64,000 nucleotides of DNA from Streptomyces sp. MP131-18 (GCF_001984575.1 NZ_LZNS01000001.1:1670143-1734142), one strand, 5' to 3'. Shown: positions 45,601 through 55,052, counted from the stretch's first letter. Notes: generated by a model from the letters alone, not told the origin. Translations and numbers: made by a program.

Positions 45601-47315
45601 GCGCGCTGCGGGTCCGGCTGGCGGGCGAGGACCACTGGGCGGCCGTCGAGGACGCGGGACGCCTGCGCGACGCGCTGGGCGCCGCCCTGCCGGTCGGCGT
45701 GCCCGAGGCGTTCACCGAGCCCGTCCCCGACCCGCTGGGCGATCTGCTGGCCCGCTACGCCCGCACGCACGGCCCGTTCACCTCGGCGCAGGCCGCCGCC
45801 AGGTTCGGCCTCGGCACGGCCGTGGCCGACGGCGTGCTGCACCGGATGGCCGCCGACGGGCGGCTGGTGCAGGGCGAGTTCAGGCCCGGCGGCGCCGGGC
45901 AGGAGTGGTGCGACCCGGCGGTGCTGCGGCGGCTGCGGCGCCGTTCGCTCGCCGCCCTGCGCCAGGAGCTCGAGCCGGTTTCACCGGCGGCGCTCGCCGC
46001 CTTCCTCCCGCAGTGGCAGCACGTCGGCCGCCCGGGACGGGGCGGCCTGCGCGGCGTCGACGGCCTGATGCGGACGGTGGAGCAGCTCCAGGGCACACCG
46101 GTGCCGGCCTCCGCCCTGGAGCGGCTGGTGCTGCCCTCCCGGGTCGCCGGGTACGCGCCGCCGATGCTCGACGAGCTGACGGCCTCCGGAGAGGTGGTCT
46201 GGGCGGGGGCGGGCGCCCTGCCGGGCAAGGACGGCTGGGTGGCGCTGTACCCGGCGGACTCCGCGCCGCTGCTGCTGCCGCCGCCCCACCCGCTGGAGAC
46301 CTCACCGCTGCACCGGGCGGTACTGGCCGCGCTCGACGGCGGCTACGGCCTGTTCTTCCGGCAGATCGCCGAGCAGGTGCGGGCCGCGGGCGACGAGGCG
46401 ACGGACGCCGCGCTCGCCACGGCCCTGTGGGAGCTGGCCTGGTCCGGCCTGCTGACGAACGACACCCTGGCCCCGCTCCGCGCCGTCCTCGGCTCCGGCC
46501 GCACCGCGGGCTCGGTCGCCCACCGCGGACGCAGGGCCACCCCCCGCGGGCGGTTCGGCGCGCTCACCGTCGGCCAGAGCCGGGCAGCCGCCCCGCGGAA
46601 CGGTCCGCCGACCGTCGCGGGCCGCTGGTCGCTGCTCCCGGCCCGCGAGACCGATCCGACGCTCCGGGCGCACGCGCTGGCACGTTCACTCCTCGACCGG
46701 CACGGGGTCGTCACCCGCGGCGCCGTCGCGGCGGAGGGCGTCGAGGGCGGCTTCTCGGCGGCCTACCGCGTGCTGTCGGTCTTCGAGGAGAGCGGGCAGG
46801 CCAGACGCGGCTACGTGGTGGAGGGGCTCGGTGCCGCACAGTTCGCCATGGACGGGGCGGTCGACCGGCTGCGGGCCCTCAGTACGGCCGCCGAGCGCGG
46901 CGGCCGGCCACCGGGCGGCGGCGCCGACGGCACTCTGGTACTCGCCGCGGCCGACCCGGCCAATGCCTACGGGGCTGCCCTGCCCTGGCCCGAGCCACCG
47001 CAGGGTGCGGCGCACAAGCCGGGGCGCAAGGCCGGGGCGCTGGTGGTGCTGGTGGAGGGGGAGCTGGTGCTCTATCTGGAGCGCGGCGGCCGGACGCTGC
47101 TCGCGTGGCCTGCCGACGGCCCCGGGGACGAGGCGGCGCAGCCCTTGCGGGCCGGTGCCGAGGCGCTGGCCCGGGCGGCTGCGGACGGGGCTCTGGGCTC
47201 GCTGACGATCGAGCGGGTGAACGGCGAGCCCGTGCTCACCGACCCGTACTGGACGGGGATGCTGGAGGCCGCCGGCTTCCACGCGACACCGCGCGGTCTG
47301 CGCCTGCGGCCCTGA
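42648..47315 (+). CDS. lhr: Lhr-type large ATP-dependent DNA helicase
   Basis: A 1555-residue superfamily 2 helicase, the size of mycobacterial and E. coli Lhr. Motif I is APTGSGKT (about residue 46), motif II VDEVHAV, motif III LSATVRP, motif V ATSSLELGIDMG and motif VI QRVGRAGHQ. Core helicase and winged-helix domains are followed by the long Lhr C-terminal domain (about 860-1555) characteristic of full-length Lhr. It tracks 3'-5' on single-stranded DNA and unwinds RNA:DNA hybrids in the mycobacterial enzyme. ATG 42648 is the family start; the ribosome site is weak. The neighbouring AraC gene is divergent, 73 bases away. No nuclease or ligase partner lies adjacent. Confidence 0.93.
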   Translation: MAVPSALDRFSPATRAWFTRAFHAPTAAQEGAWQAIAEESDALVVAPTGSGKTLAAFLASLDRLAAVPPPAEPRKRCRVLYVSPLKALAVDVERNLRSPLTGIGQESVRLGLPQPEIRVGIRTGDTPPADRRSMVRRPPDILITTPESLFLMLTSAAREALAGVETVIVDEVHAVAGTKRGAHLALTLERLDALLPRPARRIGLSATVRPVDEVARFLSPQRRAKVVQPPAGKEFRLSVVVPVEDMGELGGSPVPDASGPGEVPSIWPSVEERIADLVQAHRSTIVFANSRRLAERLCNRLNEIAHERATGEPLPEEHGPASLMGGSGAARGAGAVLARAHHGSVSKEQRAAIEEDLKAGRLPAVVATSSLELGIDMGAVDLVVQVESPPSVASGLQRVGRAGHQVGAVSAGVVFPKYRGDLVQSAVVTERMRAGAIESLRVPANPLDVLAQQIVAMTALDSWDVDELLALVRRAAPFASLPESAYHSVLDMLAGRYPSDAFAELRPRLVWDRVAHTVTGRPGAQRLAVTSGGTIPDRGLFGVFLAGSDPRKGGGRVGELDEEMVYESRVGDVFTLGTTSWRIEDITRDRVLVTPAPGVPGRLPFWKGDQLGRPLELGRALGAFLREIGGLTDAAARERLATAGLDTWAVDNVLAYVSEQREAAGHVPDDRTIVVERFRDELGDWRVVVHSPFGAQVHAPWALALGARLTERFGLDAQVLHADDGIVLRLPDADLLAAEAGDGSDGTGHADAAFDEGRAPVGATDVLFDKSEVDQLVTDQVGGSALFAARFRECAARALLLPRRDPGRRTPLWQQRQRAHQLLSVASEFGSFPIVLEAVRECLQDVFDVPGLTELMADIESRRVRLVEVTTREPSPFARSLLFGYVAQYLYEGDSPLAERRAAALSLDSRLLAELLGKAELRELLDPGVLADLEAELQWRTEERRVRDAEGVADLLRVLGPVTGAELAGRGGRAEWAQELVDARRALRVRLAGEDHWAAVEDAGRLRDALGAALPVGVPEAFTEPVPDPLGDLLARYARTHGPFTSAQAAARFGLGTAVADGVLHRMAADGRLVQGEFRPGGAGQEWCDPAVLRRLRRRSLAALRQELEPVSPAALAAFLPQWQHVGRPGRGGLRGVDGLMRTVEQLQGTPVPASALERLVLPSRVAGYAPPMLDELTASGEVVWAGAGALPGKDGWVALYPADSAPLLLPPPHPLETSPLHRAVLAALDGGYGLFFRQIAEQVRAAGDEATDAALATALWELAWSGLLTNDTLAPLRAVLGSGRTAGSVAHRGRRATPRGRFGALTVGQSRAAAPRNGPPTVAGRWSLLPARETDPTLRAHALARSLLDRHGVVTRGAVAAEGVEGGFSAAYRVLSVFEESGQARRGYVVEGLGAAQFAMDGAVDRLRALSTAAERGGRPPGGGADGTLVLAAADPANAYGAALPWPEPPQGAAHKPGRKAGALVVLVEGELVLYLERGGRTLLAWPADGPGDEAAQPLRAGAEALARAAADGALGSLTIERVNGEPVLTDPYWTGMLEAAGFHATPRGLRLRP

Positions 47316-47324
47316 CGGACGACG

Positions 47325-47342
47325 GGCGGGGCGGGCCCCGCC
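47325..47342. terminator. Hairpin between lhr and clgR
   Basis: GGCGGGG and CCCCGCC pair around the loop CGGG, 10 bases after the lhr stop and 41 bases past the clgR stop. It is a short but GC-strong two-way terminator for convergent genes. Confidence 0.5.
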
Positions 47343-47382
47343 GCCTGCGGACTGCACCGGGAGCCTCGGATTGAGCCCCGGA

Positions 47383-47787
47383 TCAGGCCGCGACGACGTC
47401 GACGGCCTCGCTCGGGGCCTTGATCGTGACGTGCTCCTCCGGACGGTGGGAGACGGTCGTCACCCGTACCGGATTGAGCATGGGGCGCTCCAGGCCGCGG
47501 CCGGCGGGCACCCCGAGAGACGGGACGGTGTCGCTCGCGGCGGACTGGGCCAGCTCTGCCAGGGCCAGCTCGTCGCTGACCTCCCTCAGCAGCTCCGACA
47601 TCCGCAGATCGAGCGCGTCGCAGATGGCGGACAGCAGCTCGGAGGAAGCTTCCTTCTGTCCCCGCTCGACCTCGGAGAGGTATCCGAGAGAGACCCGTGC
47701 GGAGGAAGACACTTCGCGCAGAGTGCGGCCCTGACGTTGGCGCTGCCGACGCAGCACGTCACCCAGCAGGCGACGGAGCAGGATCAT
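47383..47787 (-). CDS. clgR: ClgR-type HTH regulator of Clp protease genes
   Basis: A 134-residue XRE-type regulator: [20 protein letters not shown], then the helix-turn-helix [38 protein letters not shown] (about residues 21-60). This is the ClgR sequence type, which activates clpP1P2, clpC and lon in S. lividans. The protein ends VDVVAA, and C-terminal double alanine is the ClpP-recognised degron described for ClgR/PopR. The location beside cinA, pgsA and ftsK matches actinobacterial synteny. ATG 47787 has GAGGGAG six bases upstream; a longer frame overlaps cinA and is not family-like. No clear ClgR operator is visible upstream. Confidence 0.87.
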   Translation of the reverse strand: MILLRRLLGDVLRRQRQRQGRTLREVSSSARVSLGYLSEVERGQKEASSELLSAICDALDLRMSELLREVSDELALAELAQSAASDTVPSLGVPAGRGLERPMLNPVRVTTVSHRPEEHVTIKAPSEAVDVVAA

Positions 47788-47882
47788 CGGTGGCTCCCTC
47801 CTCGGACCGTTGGCCTCGCTTGCTTCATGCCCCACCGTACCGCCTCGGACTCCAACCGGGCGGGGAGCGATGTCTTGTTCAC

Positions 47883-48473
47883 TCAGGGCTGCAAACATCC
47901 GTCCCCTCCGTTCTGTTCCGTATCCTGCCCCCGTCCGGCGCCCCGGTGTGCGTCACCCGTCAGGGGGAGAATCAGCTCGTTCCGCAGCAGGGCCAGCACC
48001 GCTCGGACGCTGCCGGCCCGGATCGCGGCCCGGTCGCCTCGGAGATTGAGCCGCTGAGCCACGACTCCCCCCGTTCCGGGCGCCGAAACCGCTACGTGGA
48101 CGGTACCGACCGGCTTTCCGTCCTGCGGCTCGGGTCCGGCGACGCCCGTGGTGGCCACGCCCCAGTCCGCGCCGAGCAGCTCCCGCACCCCCCTGGCCAG
48201 CTGTCGCGCGACTTCCGCGTCCACCGCGCCGCGCTCGTCCAGCACGGCGCCGTCGACCCCGAGCACGCCGCGCTTGACGTCCGTGGCGTAGGCGGTGACC
48301 GAGCCGCGGAAGGCACGGGACGCGCCGGGGATGTCGGTGAGGGCCGCCGCCACCAGGCCGCCCGTCAGCGATTCCGCCACGGCGACCGTCTCGCCGCGCC
48401 CGACCAGCAGGCCCAGGACCTGAGCGGCCAGTGAAGGCTCGGCCGGCCGCTGGTTACTGCCCACCGGCCGCAC
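47883..48473 (-). CDS. cinA: CinA C-terminal family protein (NMN amidohydrolase type)
   Basis: A 196-residue protein equal to the C-terminal CinA/PncC domain alone: [41 protein letters not shown] and [25 protein letters not shown]. Such domains deamidate nicotinamide mononucleotide in the pyridine nucleotide cycle. The N-terminal MoCF-like half of full CinA is absent, as normal in this genus. The start is GTG 48473 or GTG 48464, both overlapping the pgsA 3' end, so coupling is likely. The C-terminal 25 residues ([21 protein letters not shown]) are a nonconserved tail. Confidence 0.87.
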   Translation of the reverse strand: MRPVGSNQRPAEPSLAAQVLGLLVGRGETVAVAESLTGGLVAAALTDIPGASRAFRGSVTAYATDVKRGVLGVDGAVLDERGAVDAEVARQLARGVRELLGADWGVATTGVAGPEPQDGKPVGTVHVAVSAPGTGGVVAQRLNLRGDRAAIRAGSVRAVLALLRNELILPLTGDAHRGAGRGQDTEQNGGDGCLQP

Positions 48474-49125
48474 CGTCCGCCGTGCGCCGCTGCCTGGCCA
48501 GCCCGGCCCGCCGGAGCACGACCGCCTGCCGCACGTAGTCGAGGCCGGTCGCCACGGTCAGCACGACGGCCACCGCCATCACCCACCAGCGCAGGGAGGC
48601 CAGCGGGCCGGTGAGGGCGAGGATGTACATGCCGACGGCGATGCCCTGGGTGAGGGTCTTGGCCTTGCCGCCCCGGCTGGCCGGAATCACTCCGTGCCTG
48701 ATCACCCAGAAGCGCAGCAGCGTGATGCCCAGCTCGCGCGCGAGGATGACGACTGTCACCCACCAGGACAGGTCGGAGAGGGCCGACAGGCAGATCAGGG
48801 CCGCTCCCATGATCGCCTTGTCGGCGATGGGGTCCGCGATCTTGCCGAAGTCGGTGACGAGATTGTGCCGCCTGGCCAGCTCCCCGTCGAAAAGGTCGGT
48901 GATCATGGCAATCGTGAACGCCGCCCACGCGAGTGACCGCCAGGCCGGATCGTGTCCGCCCTCAGCGAACATGAGCAGGACGAAGCCGGGAACGAGCAGC
49001 AGCCGCACCATCGTAAGTACGTTCGCAATGTTCCACAGGGCTGGTGCGGTGGACGGCCGCGGGGCAGTCGCGGGCCGGTCCGCCGCCGGCCCGCTCCCGG
49101 TGGCCCGGGCCGGCGTATCCGTCAT
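48454..49125 (-). CDS. pgsA: CDP-diacylglycerol-glycerol-3-phosphate 3-phosphatidyltransferase
   Basis: A 223-residue membrane enzyme that makes phosphatidylglycerol phosphate. The CDP-alcohol phosphotransferase signature DG-x2-AR-x8-G-x3-D-x3-D is complete: [23 protein letters not shown] (split here as [15 protein letters not shown] then KIADPIAD). Several hydrophobic segments surround it ([65 protein letters not shown]). ATG 49125 overlaps the rimO stop by four bases. A paralogue may act in cardiolipin or phosphatidylinositol synthesis elsewhere. The first 30 residues are a disordered Ala/Pro/Thr leader. Confidence 0.9.
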   Translation of the reverse strand: MTDTPARATGSGPAADRPATAPRPSTAPALWNIANVLTMVRLLLVPGFVLLMFAEGGHDPAWRSLAWAAFTIAMITDLFDGELARRHNLVTDFGKIADPIADKAIMGAALICLSALSDLSWWVTVVILARELGITLLRFWVIRHGVIPASRGGKAKTLTQGIAVGMYILALTGPLASLRWWVMAVAVVLTVATGLDYVRQAVVLRRAGLARQRRTADGAAGGQ

Positions 49126-50660
49126 CTTCCGGCCCCTGCGGGACTGCCCCCGGCAGCCTGCCGCAGGACCGCAACCAGGTCGACGCCCCGTGCGGCGACG
49201 ATCTCGGCATCGACGAGCTGCCCGGTCCTCGGCCCGGCGGCCTCCGGCACACCGCCGGCAGGCACGGTGATCACGACCTGCCCGTCGGTCTCGGGGGCCT
49301 GGTGCGCGGCGCGGCCGAGAGCGATCACCTCGTGCCCGGCGGGGACGTCCTCCTCCTCGCCGCCGCCCGCCGACTCGACCAGCACGCGGGCCCACTCGCC
49401 GACCCGCTCCTCGGCCCGCTGCCCGATCAGCTCCTCGGCCAGCCGGGACACGTGGTCCAGCCGGTCGGCGATCTCCTCGGGCCCGTGCTTGCCCGGGAGC
49501 CCGGCAGCCTCGGTGCCCTCCTCGTCCGAGTAGCCGAACACGCCGATCGCGTCCAGTCTCGCGCCGGTGAGGAAGCGTTCCAGCTCGGCCAGGTCGGCCT
49601 CGGTCTCGCCGGGGAAGCCGACGATGAAGTTGGAACGGACCCCGGCCTCCGGCGCCTTGGACCGGATGGTGGCGAGCAGGTCGAGGAAGCGATCGGTGTC
49701 GCCGAACCGCCGCATCGCGCGCAGCACTCGGGGCGCCGAGTGCTGAAAGGACAGGTCGAAGTACGGCGCGACCTTCTCGGTGCCGGTGAGCACGTCGATC
49801 AGGCCCGGGCGCATCTCCGCGGGCTGCAGGTAGCTGACCCGGATGCGCTCCAGGCCGTCGATCGCGGCCAGTTCGGGCAGCAGGGTCTCCAGCAGCCGGA
49901 TGTCGCCGAGGTCCTTGCCGTAGGACGTGTTGTTCTCCGAGACGAGCATGATCTCGGTGACGCCTTCGCCGGCCAGCCACCGCGCCTCGCCCAGCACGTC
50001 GGACGGGCGCCTGGAGATGAACGAGCCGCGGAAGGAGGGGATGGCGCAGAAGGTGCACCTGCGGTCGCAGCCCGAGGCCAGCTTGACCGAGGCCACCGGG
50101 CCCGCGCCGAGGCGGCGCCGCAGCGGCGCGCGCGGTCCGGAAGCGGGGGCGACGCCCGCGGGCAGGTCCGCGATGGCACCGTGGCCCGGCAGTGCCACGT
50201 CCGTGCCCTGGCGCTCGGCCGGACTCAGCGGCAGCAGCTTGCGACGGTCCCGGGGAACGTGCGGCGCGTGGGCGCCGCCGGACAGGATGGTCGTCAGCCG
50301 CTGGGAAATGTCGGCGTAGTCGTCGAAGCCGAGGACCGCATCCGCCTCGGGCAGGGCGTCGGCCAGCTCCTTGCCGTAGCGTTCCGCCATGCAGCCCACG
50401 GCGACGACGGCCCGGGTACGGCCGCCCGAGCCTTCGGTCGCCGCAGTCTTCAGCTCCCCGGCCTCCAGAAGGGCGTCCACGGAGTCCTTCTTGGCGGCGT
50501 CCACGAAACCGCAGGTGTTCACCACGGCGATCTCGGCGTCCGCCGCGTCCGCCACCAAGTCCCAGCCGTCCGCGGCCAGCCGTCCCGCGAGCTCCTCGGA
50601 ATCCACCTCGTTACGGGCGCAACCAAGCGTGACGAGGGCGACTGTGCGGCGTTCGGACAT
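49122..50660 (-). CDS. rimO: Ribosomal protein S12 methylthiotransferase
   Basis: A 512-residue radical-SAM methylthiotransferase that modifies the conserved aspartate of ribosomal protein S12. N-terminal cluster cysteines are in [32 protein letters not shown] and VGCMAERYG. The radical-SAM motif is CDRRCTFC (about residue 205) with [12 protein letters not shown], and [13 protein letters not shown] is present. A TRAM domain ends the chain. The RimO-specific [20 protein letters not shown] distinguishes it from MiaB, which is encoded separately at 25303-26808. ATG 50660 starts [14 protein letters not shown]. It is coupled to pgsA by overlap. Confidence 0.93.
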   Translation of the reverse strand: MSERRTVALVTLGCARNEVDSEELAGRLAADGWDLVADAADAEIAVVNTCGFVDAAKKDSVDALLEAGELKTAATEGSGGRTRAVVAVGCMAERYGKELADALPEADAVLGFDDYADISQRLTTILSGGAHAPHVPRDRRKLLPLSPAERQGTDVALPGHGAIADLPAGVAPASGPRAPLRRRLGAGPVASVKLASGCDRRCTFCAIPSFRGSFISRRPSDVLGEARWLAGEGVTEIMLVSENNTSYGKDLGDIRLLETLLPELAAIDGLERIRVSYLQPAEMRPGLIDVLTGTEKVAPYFDLSFQHSAPRVLRAMRRFGDTDRFLDLLATIRSKAPEAGVRSNFIVGFPGETEADLAELERFLTGARLDAIGVFGYSDEEGTEAAGLPGKHGPEEIADRLDHVSRLAEELIGQRAEERVGEWARVLVESAGGGEEEDVPAGHEVIALGRAAHQAPETDGQVVITVPAGGVPEAAGPRTGQLVDAEIVAARGVDLVAVLRQAAGGSPAGAGR

Positions 50661-50711
50661 GCCCTCAGCCTACTTCGTCCCCGGCCCAGCGCCTGCCCCG
50701 CCCGCGGCGGC

Positions 50712-51530
50712 TCAGCCCTCGCTGGGATCGCCCGGCGTATAGGTCAGGCGCTCGACCTGACCGCGCTCGAAGTCGTCGTCGATCTCCCTGCCGTTGACGT
50801 GGAGCTGAACGACTCCGGCATTGCCCAGCACCAGATCGATCTGCTCGTCGTCCTTGAAGGTCTGCGAATCGCCCTCTTCGATAACACCTTCGAAGAGGAG
50901 CCGTCCGTTGCTGTCCTTGGCGGACACCCAGCTCGACCCGCCCTCGGCCGTCGCCCTGACGGTGACCTTGTCCGGGGGAACCGCGGCCACCGCGCTCTCC
51001 GAGGGAGCGGGCGCGTCCGGCTCGGGGGCCTCCTCCGTCGCCTCCGGCGCGCCGGTCTCACGCGGGTCCGGCGTGTCCGTGCGCGATCCCTCCGCGACCG
51101 TGCCCGGGTCCTCGTTCTCCTCGCTTCCGGTGAAGAAGGTGAAGCCGACGAAGGCGACGACCACGACGATGGCCGCCACCATGGCGGCCGTCCAGTTCGG
51201 CCGGCGCGGCTCGGGCCGGATGCGCTCGGCTTCGAACAGTGGTCCGGACGAGAGTGGCTGCGGCTCCGGATGCTGTTGACCGTTGTACAGCTCCATCAGC
51301 TCGGCCGGATCGGCCCCGACCGCCCGGGCAAGCGTGCGAATGTGGCCTCGGGCATACACGTCTCCGCCGCAACGGGAGAAGTCGTCCTGCTCGATGGCGT
51401 GGACGATCGGAATGCGCACCCGGGTGGACGAACTGACCTCGTCCACGGTCAGCTTTGCATCGATGCGCGCCTGTTGGAGGATTCGACCGACGGAAGGCCG
51501 GTCCTTGGCGGAAGAGTTGCCGTTGGACAC
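50712..51530 (-). CDS. RodZ-like HTH membrane protein (DUF4115)
   Basis: A 272-residue protein with an N-terminal HTH_25 domain (SVGRILQQARIDAKLTVDEVSSSTRVRIPIVHAIE, then YARGHIRTLARAVGADPAELM), one transmembrane helix at about residues 115-135 (AAMVAAIVVVVAFVGFTFF), an acidic/proline linker and a C-terminal DUF4115 beta domain (DKVTVRATAEGGSSWVSAKDSNGRLLFEG). This is the RodZ architecture; in rod-shaped bacteria RodZ links MreB to the wall. GTG 51530 has AAAGG eight bases upstream; GTG 51557 is an alternative without a ribosome site. It is 51 bases upstream of rimO on the same strand. Confidence 0.83.
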   Translation of the reverse strand: MSNGNSSAKDRPSVGRILQQARIDAKLTVDEVSSSTRVRIPIVHAIEQDDFSRCGGDVYARGHIRTLARAVGADPAELMELYNGQQHPEPQPLSSGPLFEAERIRPEPRRPNWTAAMVAAIVVVVAFVGFTFFTGSEENEDPGTVAEGSRTDTPDPRETGAPEATEEAPEPDAPAPSESAVAAVPPDKVTVRATAEGGSSWVSAKDSNGRLLFEGVIEEGDSQTFKDDEQIDLVLGNAGVVQLHVNGREIDDDFERGQVERLTYTPGDPSEG

Positions 51531-51661
51531 GGGGGCGCCTTTCGAGCGTGAAGCCACGTGCTGTGTTTATAAGTCTAGGGGGGGTCCGAAAGGAACGGGC
51601 AACCGGGCCGTCGGCATTTGTCCGCCAACCGGATGGCCGCCACCGGTGCCCCCTGGACTGT

Positions 51662-54316
51662 CTAGGAGGGAGTCTCCCCCCGGATCAGCGCCAGCACGCC
51701 ATCGAGTTCGTCGGGCTTGACCAGCACGTCCCTGGCCTTCGACCCCTCGCTCGGCCCCACCACTCCGCGCGACTCCATCAGGTCCATCAGCCGCCCCGCC
51801 TTGGCGAAGCCCACCCGCAGCTTGCGCTGGAGCATGGACGTCGATCCGAATTGCGTGGAGACCACCAGCTCGGCCGCCTGGCACAGCAGGTCGAGATCGT
51901 CCCCGATCTCCTCGTCGATCTCCTTCTTCTTCCCCGAGGACACCGTGACGTCGTCGCGGAACACCGGCGCCATCTGTTCCTTGCAGTGCTCGACGACGGC
52001 CGCCACCTCGTCCTCGGTGATGAACGCGCCCTGCATCCGCACGGGCTTGTTGGCGCCCATCGGCAGGAACAGCCCGTCGCCCTTGCCGATCAGCTTCTCC
52101 GCGCCCTGCTGGTCGAGGATGACGCGGCTGTCCGCGAGCGACGAGGTGGCGAACGCGAGCCGGGAGGGCACGTTCGCCTTGATCAGACCGGTGACCACGT
52201 CCACGCTCGGCCGCTGGGTGGCCAGCACCAGGTGGATGCCCGCGGCCCGCGCCAGCTGCGTGATCCGCACGATCGCGTCCTCGACATCGCGCGGCGCCAC
52301 CATCATCAGGTCCGCCAGCTCGTCCACGATCACCAGCAGATACGGGTAGGGCGCCAACTCCCGTTCGCTGCCCGGCGGCGGGGTGGCCTTGCCGGACCGC
52401 ACCGCCGCGTTGAAGTCGTCGATGTGCCGGTACCCGTAGGCCGCCAGGTCGTCGTAGCGCAGGTCCATCTCGCGCACCACCCACTGGAGGGCCTCGGCGG
52501 CGCGCTTCGGATTGGTGATGATGGGCGTGACGAGGTGCGGGATGCCCTCGTAAGCCGTCAGCTCCACCCGCTTGGGGTCGACCAGCACCAGCCGGACATC
52601 CTCCGGCGTGGAACGCATCATCACCGAAGTGATCAGGCAGTTGATGCAGGAGGACTTGCCGGAGCCGGTGGCCCCGGCGACCAGCATGTGCGGCATCCGC
52701 GCCAGGTTCGCCATGACGTAGCCGCCCTCGACGTCCTTGCCGAGTCCGACCAGCAGCGGGTGATCCTCGCCGGCGGCGTCGGCGGTGCGCAGCACGTCGC
52801 CCAGATTGACCATCTCGCGGTCACTGTTGGGAATTTCGATGCCGACCGCCGACTTCCCCGGGATCGGACTGATGATCCGCACGTCGGGACTCGCCACGGC
52901 ATAGGCGATGTTCTTCGTCAGCGCCGTGATCTTCTCGACCTTCACGGCCGGGCCCAGCTCGATCTCGTAACGCGTCACCGTCGGGCCACGCGTGAAGCCG
53001 GTGACGCGGGCATCCACCTTGAACTCGGTGAAAACGTTCGTCAGCGAATCCACCACGGCGTCGTTCGCCGCGCTCCTGACACGGCCGGGGCCGCCGCGGA
53101 CCAGGAGGTCCAGCGCGGGCAGGGCGTAGGTGATGTCGCCCGACAATTGCAACTGCTCGGCGCGCGGCGGCAGCGGGTCGGACGGCTCGGGGGCCTTCTT
53201 GGTCAGGTCGGGAACGCCGCCGGAGTCCTCGCCGTCCCTGGCCGTCCGCGGCCCGGCGCCGCCGTTCTCCGCGCCGCCGCCCGGCCGGCCGGCCGCGACG
53301 CGGCTGCTGAGATCGGCCACCACCGGCGAGGGGTCGACCCCGTGCCGCACCGCGCCGTCCAGCGCGGCGGCCGCGGCCGACGCCACGTCCACCGGGTCCT
53401 CGCCGCCGCGGGACGCGGCCCGGCCGCCGCCGCGGCGCGCCCTGCGGCGGCTCTCCAGAGCGGCCCGTTCGGCCAGGTCCGGCGGCGGGCCGACGGGCTC
53501 GGGGTCGTCGCGGTAACGCTCCACCAGGAACTCGGTCTCCGTGCCCGGCTCGTTGCCCGCGAGCAGGCCGAGGCGGATGGCGCCCTGCCTGAGCCGCCGG
53601 GGAATGGCGTTGACGGGGGTGGCGGTGACCACGAGCAGCCCGAAGACCGTCAGCAGCGTCAGCAGCGCCACGGCGAGCGGCTCCCCGACGGCCACGATCA
53701 ACGGGCGGGACGCGGCCCAGCCGAGGTGACCGCCGGTGTCCCGCAGGGCCTGCGCGCCCTCACTGCGCCCCGGGGCGCCCGTCGCGATGTGCACCAGCCC
53801 CAGCACGCCCACCAGCAGCGCGCTGAGCCCGATGACGATGCGGCCGTTGGCCTCCTGCTTCTCCGGATGCCGGATCAGCCGCACCGCGATGAAGCCGAGA
53901 ACAAGCGGAAAGACCAGGTCGAGGCGACCGAAGGCACCCGTGACCAGCATGGTGACCAACTCGCCCACCGGGCCCTGGAGATTCGACCACGTGCCCGCGG
54001 CCACCACGAGGGCGAGGCCGAGCAGCAGCAGCGCCTCGCCGTCCTTGCGGTGCGCGGGGTCCAGTCCCTTGGCGCCACGCCCTATGCCGCGCAGCAGCGC
54101 CCCCACCGGGTGCGCAATGCCGAGCCACATACCGCGGATGATCCGGAAAGCAATATGCCGCCGCGGGGCGGGCTTCTTCGCCGGGGCAGCAGCCTTCTTC
54201 TTGGGCGCGGCTTTCTTCGCGGGCGCCTTCTTCGCGGGCGCCGCCTTCTTGGCTCCGCCCCCACCGCGCCCGGCGCGCGCGCTCTGGGAACCCTTGCCGG
54301 ACGTACCTGAGGCCAT
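51662..54316 (-). CDS. ftsK: DNA translocase FtsK
   Basis: An 884-residue FtsK/SpoIIIE. The first about 60 residues are a lysine/alanine/proline repeat (KKAAPAKK type), then four hydrophobic segments (about 90-250). A disordered Ala/Gly/Pro linker to about 390 leads to the motor: Walker A GATGSGKSS, Walker B LVIVDELADLMM and the RADS/Q motif ATQRPSVDVVTGLIKANVPSR. The C-terminal winged gamma domain (TSMLQRKLRVGFAKAGRLMDLME) reads polar DNA motifs. It pumps chromosome ends across closing septa, in this genus at sporulation. ATG 54316 is chosen for the usual N-terminus; a GTG 36 bases upstream is possible and neither has a strong ribosome site. Confidence 0.93.
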   Translation of the reverse strand: MASGTSGKGSQSARAGRGGGGAKKAAPAKKAPAKKAAPKKKAAAPAKKPAPRRHIAFRIIRGMWLGIAHPVGALLRGIGRGAKGLDPAHRKDGEALLLLGLALVVAAGTWSNLQGPVGELVTMLVTGAFGRLDLVFPLVLGFIAVRLIRHPEKQEANGRIVIGLSALLVGVLGLVHIATGAPGRSEGAQALRDTGGHLGWAASRPLIVAVGEPLAVALLTLLTVFGLLVVTATPVNAIPRRLRQGAIRLGLLAGNEPGTETEFLVERYRDDPEPVGPPPDLAERAALESRRRARRGGGRAASRGGEDPVDVASAAAAALDGAVRHGVDPSPVVADLSSRVAAGRPGGGAENGGAGPRTARDGEDSGGVPDLTKKAPEPSDPLPPRAEQLQLSGDITYALPALDLLVRGGPGRVRSAANDAVVDSLTNVFTEFKVDARVTGFTRGPTVTRYEIELGPAVKVEKITALTKNIAYAVASPDVRIISPIPGKSAVGIEIPNSDREMVNLGDVLRTADAAGEDHPLLVGLGKDVEGGYVMANLARMPHMLVAGATGSGKSSCINCLITSVMMRSTPEDVRLVLVDPKRVELTAYEGIPHLVTPIITNPKRAAEALQWVVREMDLRYDDLAAYGYRHIDDFNAAVRSGKATPPPGSERELAPYPYLLVIVDELADLMMVAPRDVEDAIVRITQLARAAGIHLVLATQRPSVDVVTGLIKANVPSRLAFATSSLADSRVILDQQGAEKLIGKGDGLFLPMGANKPVRMQGAFITEDEVAAVVEHCKEQMAPVFRDDVTVSSGKKKEIDEEIGDDLDLLCQAAELVVSTQFGSTSMLQRKLRVGFAKAGRLMDLMESRGVVGPSEGSKARDVLVKPDELDGVLALIRGETPS

Positions 54317-54374
54317 GGAGGTGAGGTTACCGGGGCGGCACGTCCTGAGCACGGAGCACGTGCCGCTCGGCGGC

Positions 54375-55052
54375 TCAGCCGGTCTGCGGCTCCACGGACT
54401 TCTCCTCCGCGGCGCCGGGCTGCAACGCGTCCAGCGCGCGACGCAGACCTGACAGCTTGCGCTCCAGGTGGGCCGCCGTGGACACGGCCGGCCCGCCGCC
54501 CGACTCGGACAGCTCCTTGGTCAAGACCTCGGCCTGCTCCTCGACGGCGGCCAGCCGCGCGGACAGCTCGGGAAGCAGGCCGCCCGCGGAACGCTCCGTG
54601 TCCGCGCTCGCCTGGCCGCCCTCCAGCTCGCGGCGCAACAGCATGGCCTGCTCGCGCAGTTGCATGTTCTTCATGTGCAACTCGACGAAGACCGACACCT
54701 TGGCCCGCAGCACCCACGGGTCGAAGGGCTTGGAGATGTAGTCGACGGCCCCCGCCGCGTAGCCGCGGAACGTGTGGTGCGGGCCGTGGTTGATCGCGGT
54801 GAGGAAAATGATGGGGATGTCACGCGTCCGCTCGCGCCGCTTGATGTGTGCGGCGGTCTCGAAGCCGTCCATCCCCGGCATCTGAACGTCGAGCAGGATT
54901 ACTGCGAAGTCTTCCGTGAGCAGCGCCTTGAGCGCTTCCTCCCCTGACGATGCCCGGACCAATGTCTGATCGAGCGCCGAGAGAATCGCCTCGAGCGCCA
55001 GCAGATTCTCGGGCCGGTCATCGACCAGGAGGATCTTGGCCTTCTGCACCAT
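54375..55052 (-). CDS. osaB: Response regulator without DNA-binding domain, OsaB type
   Basis: A 225-residue protein with a receiver domain at residues 5-125 (phosphoacceptor D55 in ILLDVQMPGMDGF, D11-D12 acidic pair, K in YISKPFDPW), then a helical coiled-coil C-terminus (MKNMQLREQAMLLRRELEGGQ, LSARLAAVEEQAEVLTKELSE, LERKLSGLRRALDAL). No helix-turn-helix is present, so it signals by protein contacts. Position and architecture match OsaB of S. coelicolor, needed for osmoadaptation downstream of OsaA. The start has AAGGAGG at ideal spacing. A separate promoter for osaB is likely, since 390 bases separate it from osaA. Confidence 0.87.
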   Translation of the reverse strand: MVQKAKILLVDDRPENLLALEAILSALDQTLVRASSGEEALKALLTEDFAVILLDVQMPGMDGFETAAHIKRRERTRDIPIIFLTAINHGPHHTFRGYAAGAVDYISKPFDPWVLRAKVSVFVELHMKNMQLREQAMLLRRELEGGQASADTERSAGGLLPELSARLAAVEEQAEVLTKELSESGGGPAVSTAAHLERKLSGLRRALDALQPGAAEEKSVEPQTG

